Origin: Candidatus Uhrbacteria bacterium RIFCSPHIGHO2_02_FULL_57_19
GTDB taxonomy: Bacteria; Patescibacteriota; Patescibacteriia; 2-12-FULL-57-11
Length of the DNA stretch: 11,561 nucleotides
Direction of reading: 5' to 3'
NCBI GenBank assembly: GCA_001791115.1
Contig: MGDZ01000019.1
Span: 1 to 11,561 of the forward strand
Shown: one piece after another, positions 1 to 6,317 of the stretch
Layout: each line of letters starts with the position of its first letter
Position numbering within the stretch: position 1 is the first letter of the stretch
The notes under the pieces: generated by a model
The model's database searches: none
What the model saw: only the letters and a program-made list of their open reading frames with translations
Told to the model about the DNA's origin: nothing
Program-made: the position numbers and the translations under genes

Positions 1-576
1 CCGTTTGATCTCCCGAATCAACCTTGGCGTGAAATGGAATCCTGCTGTCGGCGCGGCGACCGAGCCGGTCCGGCGCGCATACACGGTTTGGTATTCCTCG
101 AGTGATTTCGGTGTCCGCGTGATGTAGGGAGGGATTGGAACCTCGCCGATCCGGTTGGCGATCTCGATCACGCGCGAAGAAGTATGGTTGAATCGCATCC
201 GGATCGTCCCGTCCGATTGTTTCGATGCGACGGTGCCGGACAGTCCTCCCGCGAGGACGACCCTCGCTCCGACGGCGAGCTTCTTCCCCGGCCGGGCGAG
301 CACGATCCAGTACCTCATCCGCTCGGGATGGATCAGAAAAATTTCGATCATCCCGCGTTCCGTCTTTCCGCGCAGCCGCGCGCGGAATACCTTGGTGTCG
401 TTCATCACCAGGACATCCCCCGGATGTAAGTAATCTACGATGTCACGAAAGACGCGATGCTCGATCCGCCCCGTTTTACGGTCAAGAACAAGCAAACGCG
501 ATGAGTCCCTTGGTCTCACCGGCCGTTGCGCGATCCTGGATTTTGGAAGATGATAATCGAACAACGATGTTTTCAT
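1..576 (-). CDS. queA: S-adenosylmethionine:tRNA ribosyltransferase-isomerase QueA, N-terminal 192 aa (cut by window edge)
   Basis: QueA transfers and isomerises the ribosyl part of S-adenosylmethionine onto 7-aminomethyl-7-deazaguanine in tRNA, giving epoxyqueuosine at the wobble position in the cytoplasm. Reading the minus strand from the ATG at 576-574 gives an open frame running off the window at base 1. The N-terminus MKTSLFDYHLPKSRIAQRP is typical of the family, followed by SSRLLVLD (about 25-32), GDVLVMNDTKVFRARLRG (53-70), GEVPIPPYI (144-152) and TGSVAAPTAGFHFT (170-183). The last block is a family hallmark, with Phe where Leu is usual. The family is usually about 340-360 aa, so roughly the C-terminal 45% lies outside. 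The gene is divergent from rpmE, with 59 bp between the start codons. A TATGAT hexamer lies 7 nt upstream of the ATG and no Shine-Dalgarno is visible. Identity is secure; completeness beyond the edge cannot be judged. Confidence 0.95.
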   Translation of the reverse strand, partial: MKTSLFDYHLPKSRIAQRPVRPRDSSRLLVLDRKTGRIEHRVFRDIVDYLHPGDVLVMNDTKVFRARLRGKTERGMIEIFLIHPERMRYWIVLARPGKKLAVGARVVLAGGLSGTVASKQSDGTIRMRFNHTSSRVIEIANRIGEVPIPPYITRTPKSLEEYQTVYARRTGSVAAPTAGFHFTPRLIREIKR

Positions 577-583
577 GATTAAC

Positions 584-589
584 ATCATA
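584..589 (-). promoter_or_regulatory. Candidate -10 element of queA (leaderless)
   Basis: On the minus strand, TATGAT (5/6 match to TATAAT) ends 7 nt before the queA ATG. A transcript started at the usual distance would begin at or within a base or two of the start codon. No convincing -35 is seen at a 17-nt spacing, which lowers confidence. Confidence 0.4.
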
Positions 590-596
590 GCAGCCA

Positions 597-625
597 TTGC
601 CAGAAATGCGGAGGTCTGCTACGCT
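597..625 (+). promoter_or_regulatory. Candidate sigma70-type promoter of rpmE
   Basis: TTGCCA (597-602, 5/6 match to TTGACA), a 17-nt spacer, then TACGCT (620-625, 3/6 match to TATAAT). The predicted start near 632 would leave only about 4 nt before the rpmE ATG at 636. It stands back to back with the queA promoter in the 59-bp divergent gap. Confidence 0.4.
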
Positions 626-635
626 CTCCCCCGAT

Positions 636-971
636 ATGAAAACTGAAATCCACCCAACCTACTTTCCCCAGGCCAAGGTCATTTGCGTCTGCGGGAACAA
701 ATTCGCCACCGGCTCGACCACGGAAGAAATCCGCATCGAGCTCTGTTCAAATTGCCACCCCTTCTACACCGGCAAACAGAAGCTCGTGGACACCGCCCGG
801 CGGGTGGAGAAGTTCCAGGAACGCGGCGCCAAAAAGGCGACCGTCGTCCGCGGCAGCCGCAAGCAGAAGCTGGCCAAGCGCGCCGCCCGTCGCGAGGAAA
901 AAAAGGCCAAGACCCCGGAAGAGAAACAGCTTGCCGAGGAACTAAAAAAGCGCATCCGCGCCTCGAAGTAG
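636..971 (+). CDS. rpmE: 50S ribosomal protein bL31, zinc-binding type with charged C-terminal extension
   Basis: bL31 is a large-subunit protein at the subunit interface. The ATG at 636 gives 111 aa starting [15 protein letters not shown], matching the bL31 N-terminus; an upstream in-frame TTG at 597 would add 13 residues the family lacks. Cys17, Cys19, Cys37 and Cys40 form the CxC...CxxC zinc site, followed by [10 protein letters not shown] (40-49) and a [12 protein letters not shown] block (about 53-64). The family is usually near 70 aa; here about 40 extra residues rich in Lys, Arg, Glu and Ala follow from about residue 70, predicted helical and highly basic. Such tails occur in some lineages, and their role is not known to me. 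It is first in a plus-strand cluster with prfA, the PfkB kinase and prmC, with a 90-bp structured gap before prfA. Confidence 0.95.
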   Translation: MKTEIHPTYFPQAKVICVCGNKFATGSTTEEIRIELCSNCHPFYTGKQKLVDTARRVEKFQERGAKKATVVRGSRKQKLAKRAARREEKKAKTPEEKQLAEELKKRIRASK

Positions 972-975
972 ATAC

Positions 976-1054
976 ATCAAAGCGGTTCCGTGTCGTCTCA
1001 TCGTGACCTGCCTGCGGCAGGCAGGTATGATGAGATCGCGGGCCGCTTTTTGAT
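976..1054 (+). repeat. Nested three-tier inverted repeat (palindromic repeat, possible rpmE terminator or attenuator)
   Basis: Three concentric inverted repeats are visible. Outer: AAAGCGG (979-985) with CCGCTTT (1043-1049). Middle: TCTCATC (996-1002) with GATGAGA (1029-1035). Inner: CCTGCCTG (1007-1014) with CAGGCAGG (1018-1025) around a CGG loop. All arms are perfect. Five T residues (1047-1051) follow the outer stem, so the whole could be an rpmE terminator or a folded leader for prfA, whose ATG is at 1062. The inner palindrome resembles short dispersed palindromes I associate with Patescibacteria genomes; that link is from memory and unverified. Confidence 0.7.
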
Positions 1055-1061
1055 TCGCGCT

Positions 1062-2150
1062 ATGGACATCAAAAAACTCCTCGACGAAAAACGACTGCGC
1101 GCGCACGCGCTTGAAGCCGACCTCGCGGATCCGGCCGTGCTTCGCGAACCCAAGCGGCTCCGGGAAGCGAGTCAGGAGTATAACGATCTCAGGGAAATTC
1201 TCACGCTGGGGTCGCAGTACGAGGAGGTCGTTGAAGCCATTGAGGAGGCGAACCGGACTGTGAGGGAAGAGAAAGATCTCGAGCTGTTGACGCTGGCCGA
1301 GGAAGAGATCGAGAAGCTGGAGGCGCAAAAGAAAAAACTCGAACTCGAACTGGACGCGGCGCTGACCCCGCCCGACCCGCTCGACGCGAAAAACATCATC
1401 GTCGAAATTCGCGCCGGCACCGGAGGCGACGAAGCGGCGCTGTTTGCCGCGCAACTCTTCCGCATGTACTCGCGCTTCGCTGAACGACACGGCTGGTCCA
1501 GCCGGCTTGTCTCCGCCAACCGAACTGACCTGGGCGGATTCAAGGAAGTGATTTTCGAAATTGTCGGCAAGAACGTCTACCGCCACCTCAAGTATGAGAG
1601 CGGCGTGCACCGCGTCCAGCGAATTCCGGAAACTGAAAAATCCGGCCGCGTCCACACTTCGACAGCGACCGTCGCCGTCCTTCCCGAGGTTGAGGAAGTG
1701 GATGTCAAACTCGAACCGAAGGATCTGAAAATTGAGACATCAACGGCCGGAGGCCACGGCGGCCAGAGCGTGAACACTACCTATTCCGCGATCCGCATCA
1801 CGCACCTTCCGTCCGGACTGGTCGTTTCCTGCCAGGACGAACGCAGCCAGCAGCAAAACCGCGAGCGGGCGCTCAAGATTCTCCGGAGCCGGCTGTTTGC
1901 CATGGAAGAAGAACGACGGCACCGTGAGCGCGCCGAGGCCCGCCGCGGACAGATCGGCACCGGTGAGCGCAGTGAAAAAATCCGCACCTATAATTTTCCG
2001 CAGGACCGGGTCACTGACCACCGCGTCAAACGCTCCTGGCACAACATCCCGGGCATTCTAGATGGCGCCCTCGACGAGATGGTTGAAATCCTCTGGACCG
2101 CCGACCGGCACGGGGTTGATGCGGTGAAGGGCGAGGAGGAAGAAGTTTAA
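1062..2150 (+). CDS. prfA: Peptide chain release factor 1 (RF1)
   Basis: RF1 reads UAA and UAG in the ribosomal A site and triggers hydrolysis of peptidyl-tRNA. The ATG at 1062 gives 362 aa, matching the usual length near 360; an upstream GTG at 990 would run through the inverted repeat and add 24 unrelated residues. Seen: N-terminal coiled-coil region (about 1-100), [13 protein letters not shown] (117-129), the RF1-type codon-recognition tripeptide in RIPET (P189-E190-T191), [12 protein letters not shown] (198-209), the catalytic GGQ (233-235) within [11 protein letters not shown], and [13 protein letters not shown] (about 309-321). The residue before GGQ is His where Ala or Pro is more usual. 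PxT rather than SPF separates it from RF2. The GGQ glutamine is the expected substrate of PrmC, encoded two genes downstream. No Shine-Dalgarno is evident before the ATG. Confidence 0.97.
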   Translation: MDIKKLLDEKRLRAHALEADLADPAVLREPKRLREASQEYNDLREILTLGSQYEEVVEAIEEANRTVREEKDLELLTLAEEEIEKLEAQKKKLELELDAALTPPDPLDAKNIIVEIRAGTGGDEAALFAAQLFRMYSRFAERHGWSSRLVSANRTDLGGFKEVIFEIVGKNVYRHLKYESGVHRVQRIPETEKSGRVHTSTATVAVLPEVEEVDVKLEPKDLKIETSTAGGHGGQSVNTTYSAIRITHLPSGLVVSCQDERSQQQNRERALKILRSRLFAMEEERRHRERAEARRGQIGTGERSEKIRTYNFPQDRVTDHRVKRSWHNIPGILDGALDEMVEILWTADRHGVDAVKGEEEEV

Positions 2151-2156
2151 CAGCGC

Positions 2157-2966
2157 ATGCGCTATCTCTCGATCGGACATATTTGCGAGGACGTAACGCC
2201 GGCCGGTAAGGTCCTGGGCGGAACGGTGACATTCACGGCACTCACCGCCCGCGCACTGGGTTGGGATGGCACGATCGTCACACGCGCCAAACCGACGCTC
2301 GACCTCTCGACGCTCTCCGGCATCGACATTTGTCATTTACCGGATGAGCATACGACAACCTTTGAAAATCGCTACACCCCCGAGGGTCGTACACAAATCC
2401 TTCACGCGGCCGCCGGAACCATGCGTGCTGATGACATTCCGGATGCCTGGCGCAACGCAGACGTAGTTCACCTGGCTCCAATCGCCCGGGAAATCGATCC
2501 CGGAATCATTCATGGCCTCGCGCGAACATTTGTCGGGATCACCCCGCAGGGCTGGATGCGCCAATGGGATTCACGAGGACACATTTCCAAAGGCCCCTGG
2601 GAAGGAGCGGAGGACGTACTGCGAAAAGCAGACGCTGCGGTCATGAGTATTGAAGACGTACAGGGAAACTGGGACATCATCAAACGCTGGTCTGAAATCG
2701 TTCCCGTCCTTGCCGTGACACAAGGACCGCGTGGTGCGACAGTGTTCGCAAACGGCAGGTCGGAGCAGGTGCCTGCGGAGCAGGTTACTGAAGTGGATCC
2801 AACCGGCGCCGGTGACGTTTTCGCGGCGGCTTTCTTTATCAATTTGCAGCGGACCGGAGATCCGCTGTATTCAGCCGCGCTCGCCAACCGCCTCGCCGCT
2901 GTCTCCGTCACACGCGTAGGCATCCTGGGCGTTCCTACTGCCGATGAAGTTCGCGAAATACTATGA
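2157..2966 (+). CDS. PfkB/ribokinase-family carbohydrate kinase, substrate unknown
   Basis: A 269-aa protein of the PfkB superfamily, which phosphorylates sugars or nucleosides from ATP in the cytoplasm. The signature DPTGAGDVFAAAF (214-226) contains the anion-hole glycines and the probable catalytic base Asp220. A TQGPRGATVF segment (188-197) matches the conserved strand before the nucleotide site, and GHICEDVTP...GGTVTFTA at the N-terminus fits the substrate side. At 269 aa it is short for the family, which is usually nearer 300, and the first PfkB signature is not clear, so the substrate cannot be named. The ATG at 2157 lies 6 nt after the prfA stop; the stop TGA overlaps the prmC start (ATGA, 2963-2966), so translation of the three is probably coupled. 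A role linked to translation is not shown by the sequence. Confidence 0.85.
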   Translation: MRYLSIGHICEDVTPAGKVLGGTVTFTALTARALGWDGTIVTRAKPTLDLSTLSGIDICHLPDEHTTTFENRYTPEGRTQILHAAAGTMRADDIPDAWRNADVVHLAPIAREIDPGIIHGLARTFVGITPQGWMRQWDSRGHISKGPWEGAEDVLRKADAAVMSIEDVQGNWDIIKRWSEIVPVLAVTQGPRGATVFANGRSEQVPAEQVTEVDPTGAGDVFAAAFFINLQRTGDPLYSAALANRLAAVSVTRVGILGVPTADEVREIL

Positions 2967-3835
2967 TAATTCAGGAGGCGCTTAGGTTGGGCATCGCCCG
3001 TCTTTCGCGCGCGTCGGATCACCGCGACTCGGCGGCGTTGGATGCGGAGATTCTTCTATCCAGCGCGCTCGGAGTGGAACGGGAAAAACTTTACATCCAT
3101 TCCGGTGATCCGATGCCGAAGCGAGCGTTGGCGACATACCACCGATATCTTGCGCGCCGCGGCCGGCATGAACCCGTGGCCTACATCTTGGGTGAAAAAG
3201 AATTTTTCGGATTGAGATTCACGGTCAATAGAAATGTCCTCATCCTCCGTCCCGAAACAGAAACGCTGGTCGAGGAAGTGATCCGGAAGGTCGGCAAGAA
3301 AAAGGTAACCATCATTGACGTCGGCACCGGCTCCGGCGCCATTGCCGTGGCGCTCGCCAAAAATCTCCCGAACGCGCGGATAGTCGCGACCGACATTTCA
3401 TCCAAAGCGCTCACAATCGCCCGCGCCAACGCCCGCCGCCACGGCGTCTCCAATCGAATCCGCTTCGTCCGCGCCAACCTGCTTCCCAAACTACTACACG
3501 CTGCACGCTCCACGCTGCACGCTGACATCGTGGTCGCCAACCTCCCCTACCTCCCGACCGCGGTCTGGAAAAAAACAACGCCGGAAATCCGGCGCTACGA
3601 ACCGCGGACAGCTCTCGACGGCGGCCGCGACGGGCTTGATCTATACCGCAAACTGCTCGATCAGATGACCCATCTTCGATGGTCATCCGCCTTTTTCGAA
3701 ATCGATCCGCATCAAGTTCGTTCAATGAGCGCCCTCATTCGGAATTTCTTCCCCGCAACAACCATCGCTCCCGTTCCCGATCTTCAAGAAAGAAAACGGT
3801 TCCTCGTCGTGCGATCTAAAAATCGCGGCCAATAG
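2963..3835 (+). CDS. prmC: Peptide chain release factor N5-glutamine methyltransferase (PrmC/HemK)
   Basis: PrmC methylates the glutamine of the release-factor GGQ motif using S-adenosylmethionine. The protein is 290 aa, normal for the family. The N-terminal helical release-factor-binding domain spans about 1-75 (GRHEPVAYILGEKEFFG at 68-83). Then come LILRPETETLVEE (93-105), the SAM-binding motif DVGTGSGAIAVALA (119-132), TDIS (143-146) and YEPRTALDGGRDGLDLYR (212-229). The active-site tetrapeptide is NLPY (193-196) instead of the textbook NPPY; Asn and Tyr are kept. Just before it, residues about 178-187 (LHAARSTLHA) are encoded by a heptanucleotide tandem repeat. It overlaps the PfkB gene by 4 bp and its stop TAG (3833-3835) lies at the tip of a strong terminator hairpin. 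Co-location with prfA supports the assignment. Confidence 0.95.
   Translation: MIIQEALRLGIARLSRASDHRDSAALDAEILLSSALGVEREKLYIHSGDPMPKRALATYHRYLARRGRHEPVAYILGEKEFFGLRFTVNRNVLILRPETETLVEEVIRKVGKKKVTIIDVGTGSGAIAVALAKNLPNARIVATDISSKALTIARANARRHGVSNRIRFVRANLLPKLLHAARSTLHADIVVANLPYLPTAVWKKTTPEIRRYEPRTALDGGRDGLDLYRKLLDQMTHLRWSSAFFEIDPHQVRSMSALIRNFFPATTIAPVPDLQERKRFLVVRSKNRGQ
3496..3523 (+). repeat. Four tandem heptanucleotides NNACGCT inside prmC
   Basis: Consecutive 7-mers ACACGCT, GCACGCT, CCACGCT and GCACGCT run without interruption, also readable as two near-identical 14-nt units. They encode about residues 178-187 of PrmC, just before the NLPY motif. Seven is not a multiple of three, so gain or loss of one unit would shift the frame. 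Confidence 0.8.
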
Positions 3836-3847
3836 GCCGCGATTTTT
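3818..3847. terminator. Bidirectional intrinsic terminator between prmC and the prepilin gene
   Basis: AAAAATCGCGGCC (3818-3830), loop AATA, GGCCGCGATTTTT (3835-3847): a perfect 13-bp inverted repeat with a GC-rich core, five A on the left and five T on the right, so it can end transcription from both sides. The prmC stop TAG (3833-3835) sits in the loop and first stem base; the prepilin stop (3848-3846) overlaps the other end. Confidence 0.92.
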
Positions 3848-4262
3848 ACGGTATCAACTCGTGCGGACCCTGGCTGCCGGCTCCGGAATCAAGCTCGAGG
3901 GTGTATCGAAAAATGTAAGTGGAACCAGTGGGATCGGATTGGTACCAGTAACATTGAGGATCAGTCGAGGGGTAGCGCGGGTCGCCGGTAAGTCCGGAGA
4001 TGACCTTTTCGGCAAGCAGGGCGTTTGATACCGAATCGCTCCCGGTCACGCACTGTCCGGCGCTCACCGGAAAAATTCCCTTGTTGGCCAGGTACAGACC
4101 AAGCGACCGCTGAAGGGTGGCGGCGTCGGCCACCCGCTTGGAGTCGCGGGCCCGGGTGCGGACATAATCAACGCCGACCATGACGCCGGTGGCCAGCAGT
4201 CCGATGATGGCCACGACCACCACCAGTTCAATCAAGGTAAAAGCGCTTCTTCGCATGTTCAT
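3846..4262 (-). CDS. Type IV pilin-like prepilin (GspG/PilE-type N-terminus)
   Basis: A 138-aa secreted pilin-type protein. The short basic leader MNMRRSA precedes FTLIELVVVVAIIGLLA, the class III prepilin signal. Phe8 would be residue +1 and Glu12 the conserved Glu+5 needed for methylation and assembly. The residue before the cleavage point is Ala7 rather than the canonical Gly. The hydrophobic helix runs to about residue 30, followed by an amphipathic extension (DYVRTRARDSKRVADAATL) and a small C-terminal domain with two cysteines (71 and 104) that could form a disulfide. The ATG at 4262 overlaps the TGA of the DUF3048 gene (ATGA); a second ATG at 4256 is an alternative. No prepilin peptidase or assembly ATPase is in the window, so whether it serves adhesion, DNA uptake or secretion is open. 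Confidence 0.88.
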   Translation of the reverse strand: MNMRRSAFTLIELVVVVAIIGLLATGVMVGVDYVRTRARDSKRVADAATLQRSLGLYLANKGIFPVSAGQCVTGSDSVSNALLAEKVISGLTGDPRYPSTDPQCYWYQSDPTGSTYIFRYTLELDSGAGSQGPHELIP

Positions 4263-5416
4263 TCATTGTACACCACTCTGGTGGACTTCGGAACGATCTC
4301 AATCCAAGTCGGGCCTGCATTCCATTCCACTTCGACCTGACTGCCGTCAGGCAAGTCGCCATCCGAAAGATAGAAACGAAGGCGGTCCTCGTTGTCTTTT
4401 TTACGCCACTCGACCTCGTGCGCCTTCCCGTCCAAAAAAACCACGGCCTGCCCGGAACCAGTGGTGCGGATTCTCCGCCGGCCTTCCTCGTCAATAACCT
4501 CGATGTCGGTGTAGACCACGACCAGGTTCTTGGCGACGATGGGCGAGCCGTCTTTGTCGCGGTGCAAGGCCCCGGCCTGATAGCGGTCGTAGGAATTGGA
4601 ATCCCGATCATACTGCCAACTGACCTTGTATGATTCCGACGAAAAAGGGACAGTGATCTCCTGCGAAGAAGGGCGGTCCGCGGACTTGGCATCGTTTTTA
4701 AAAACCCAGCGCCCGGCGTCCGGCTGGCTATTCAGTTCCAGATCCAAAACGGCCTGGCGCAGAACCTCGGTTGAGGTATAGACGTTGTGCGGTGCCGATC
4801 GCTTCGACGATCTCCAGAAATAGCGGCCGCGGGAAAATTCGTTTAAATCATCCAGATCCATGAGCGGGATGCGGGCCAATGCCTCCGGACTGCCGCCGAC
4901 GTGAGCAAAAAGCGCGTCCAGTTCCGCCGCCCAGTCCAGGTAATAAGGACGGGCGCTCCGAACAGGACCGATCTCGACGACATCCGAACTCGCCGGATAC
5001 ACCGCCAGCATCCGGGTAATGCCGGCCTCAACCGGCGCCTCGAAAACCAGAGAGGCCCCGGCCAGACCTGAAATCGGCCGGGCATCCACCATATTCTCGA
5101 CCATCACCGAGAGGAGCCGCGGATTCTCACTTCCGGAATCCACGCGCACTCCGTCGACATTCCGTCGCGGCCGGTGGTCGTCCTCCGGCGGAAACTGGAG
5201 CGTCAACTTCGACTCCCGACCGCTTCCGCCGACCAGATCAGCCACTTGCGGAATCTGGCGCAGAACCAAAAACAACCCGGCGCCCAAGGCCAGGCCGGCG
5301 GCCACGGAAAGACGAAGCCGCATGGCGTGATCGCGACGGGCGAAAGCAAAAAAACCGCGCACGTCGTCCCGGAACGTGTGCGGCGGCTCCGGTAATGGCA
5401 GCTGCGCCTCGTTCAT
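4259..5416 (-). CDS. DUF3048 (YerB-like) membrane-anchored envelope protein
   Basis: A 385-aa protein whose body matches the DUF3048 family as I know it; Bacillus YerB is a lipoprotein member of unknown function. From the chosen ATG at 5416 there is a short Pro-rich cytoplasmic segment, then a single hydrophobic segment (about 34-52) with no lipobox Cys, so it is probably a signal anchor facing outward. The N-terminal DUF3048 half includes RPISGLAGASLVFEAPVEAG, ITRMLAVYP, IGPVRSARPYYLDWA and HVGGSPEAL; the C-terminal half ends with GSGQAVVFLDGK and GPTWIEIVP. The frame stays open upstream to 5512, but that would add 32 very basic residues overlapping rplY, so the shorter start is preferred. 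It begins 16 nt after the rplY stop and overlaps the prepilin gene by 4 bp, suggesting one transcript. Molecular function is unknown. Confidence 0.85.
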   Translation of the reverse strand: MNEAQLPLPEPPHTFRDDVRGFFAFARRDHAMRLRLSVAAGLALGAGLFLVLRQIPQVADLVGGSGRESKLTLQFPPEDDHRPRRNVDGVRVDSGSENPRLLSVMVENMVDARPISGLAGASLVFEAPVEAGITRMLAVYPASSDVVEIGPVRSARPYYLDWAAELDALFAHVGGSPEALARIPLMDLDDLNEFSRGRYFWRSSKRSAPHNVYTSTEVLRQAVLDLELNSQPDAGRWVFKNDAKSADRPSSQEITVPFSSESYKVSWQYDRDSNSYDRYQAGALHRDKDGSPIVAKNLVVVYTDIEVIDEEGRRRIRTTGSGQAVVFLDGKAHEVEWRKKDNEDRLRFYLSDGDLPDGSQVEVEWNAGPTWIEIVPKSTRVVYNE

Positions 5417-5432
5417 ACGACGACGAACACGG

Positions 5433-6122
5433 TTATTTGGCCTCTTTTTTCTTCTCTTCGCCCTCTGGAGCGGCCTCTTCCTCCTCTTTCTTCTTCTTTT
5501 CGACCACGCCAACCTCTTCCACCTTCACTTCCACCGCGCCTTCAAGCGACTTCAGTTCCTCTTCGGATCGCGGCGCGGCCACCGAGACGACCACCGTTTC
5601 CGGATCGTTGACGAAAACGATTCCTGGCGGAGGGGTCAGATCGCGCAGGCGAGTCAGGTCTCCGAATTGTTTGAGCGAAACCAGCGGTACCTCTATTTCG
5701 TGCACCAAATCGCCAGGCAGACATTCCACTTCAATGGATCCAAGACTTTTCACCAAAACGCCGCCGCTCTCCTTAACTGCAGGAGATTCGCCGACAAAAA
5801 CCACCGGAACCTCGGCCTTAAGCTTCTCGGTCATCTTTACCGCGCGAAAATCGGCGTGAATAACCTTTCCGGTAACCGGATCGTGCTGAACGTCTTGGAT
5901 CAGCGCTTTGGTTGGAGCTCCAGCGTCAACGGCCAAATCCACCAAACTCGACTCTCCGGCCGCGGCGTAAATCTTGCCGAAAGCCACGGCTTCAACTTCA
6001 AGATTGCGGACGGCGTTTCCGCCTCCGTAGACCACGGCCGGAACGCGGCCGCTCCGCCGGAGAGTTCCGACGGCTTTGCCCGTGATCTTCCTTGAAGTGG
6101 CGGCCAGGTTGAAGGTCTTCAT
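5433..6122 (-). CDS. rplY: 50S ribosomal protein bL25, long CTC/TL5 form
   Basis: bL25 binds 5S rRNA in the central protuberance of the large subunit. This 229-aa protein is the two-domain CTC/TL5 form. The 5S-binding domain covers about 1-95, with RRSGRVPAVVYG (22-33) and the hallmark IQDVQHDPVTGKVIHADF (75-92). The second beta-rich domain covers about 98-185 with PGDLVHEIEVPL (136-147) and PPPGIVFVNDPETVVV (164-179). A tail of about 44 residues (186-229) is almost entirely Glu, Lys, Val and Ala and is probably disordered or helical. The ATG at 6122 starts at the canonical MKTFNLAATSRK. Upstream are 29 bp, then a 167-bp palindromic element, then a strong promoter, so the mRNA leader would be unusually long. 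The DUF3048 and prepilin genes follow on the same strand. Confidence 0.95.
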   Translation of the reverse strand: MKTFNLAATSRKITGKAVGTLRRSGRVPAVVYGGGNAVRNLEVEAVAFGKIYAAAGESSLVDLAVDAGAPTKALIQDVQHDPVTGKVIHADFRAVKMTEKLKAEVPVVFVGESPAVKESGGVLVKSLGSIEVECLPGDLVHEIEVPLVSLKQFGDLTRLRDLTPPPGIVFVNDPETVVVSVAAPRSEEELKSLEGAVEVKVEEVGVVEKKKKEEEEAAPEGEEKKKEAK

Positions 6123-6150
6123 AATTCTGAGTCGCCTTGAGAACGCCCAA

Positions 6151-6317
6151 ATAGAGACCGCTGCATAACTCCATTTCTACTCCAAGCGCGCTGTTTCGGC
6201 TGCAAAATCACGTAAGCTCCTCCGCTTATACTCCGTATAAACATCATCGCTTCCGCGATTTTTCGCCATGAAACAGCGCGATTTCGCTGCGAAAGCGAGT
6301 TATGCAACGGTCTCTAT
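6151..6317. mobile_element. MITE-like non-autonomous element, 167-bp imperfect palindrome with 21-bp terminal inverted repeats
   Basis: The ends 6151-6171 and 6297-6317 are reverse complements with one mismatch in 21 (T/C at 6161); the core terminal repeat is GAGACCGYTGCATAACTC. Each end is bordered by TA (6152-6153 and 6315-6316), compatible with a TA target duplication as made by IS630/Tc1-mariner and some IS5-family elements. Complementarity continues inward: CGCGCTGTTTC (6187-6197) with GAAACAGCGCG (6270-6280), AAAATC (6204-6209) with GATTTT (6257-6262), AAGC (6214-6217) with GCTT (6249-6252), and TTATAC (6226-6231) with GTATAA (6235-6240) around a 3-nt centre. There is no transposase; a 62-codon minus frame crossing it looks like chance. 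It lies between a promoter and rplY and would be transcribed as a long hairpin. The 6123-6371 gap holds this element, the promoter and a heptad tract, and no gene. Confidence 0.8.

Noticed and set aside
155..578. Three overlapping plus-strand frames at the window start
   Set aside because: The minus strand here encodes conserved QueA motifs without interruption; the plus frames have no motif.
990..1061. GTG start giving a longer RF1
   Set aside because: It would translate the nested inverted repeat and add residues absent from RF1; the 1062 start gives the family length.
942..1655. 237-codon minus-strand frame
   Set aside because: It overlaps the rpmE end, the inverted repeat and the first part of prfA in antisense; prfA is certain.
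5417..5512. 32-residue Arg/Lys-rich N-terminal extension of the DUF3048 protein
   Set aside because: It overlaps the end of rplY and is the frame-shifted image of its Lys/Glu codons.
5376..6095. 239-codon plus-strand frame rich in Phe and Leu
   Set aside because: It is the antisense of rplY, its Phe/Leu runs mirroring the Lys/Glu tail of bL25.
6119..6307. 62-codon minus frame starting TTG inside the palindromic element and overlapping the rplY ATG by ATGA
   Set aside because: It spans the MITE-like palindrome with no recognisable domain. The tidy ATGA overlap is tempting, but composition and position fit chance read-through; dropped unless copies elsewhere keep the frame.
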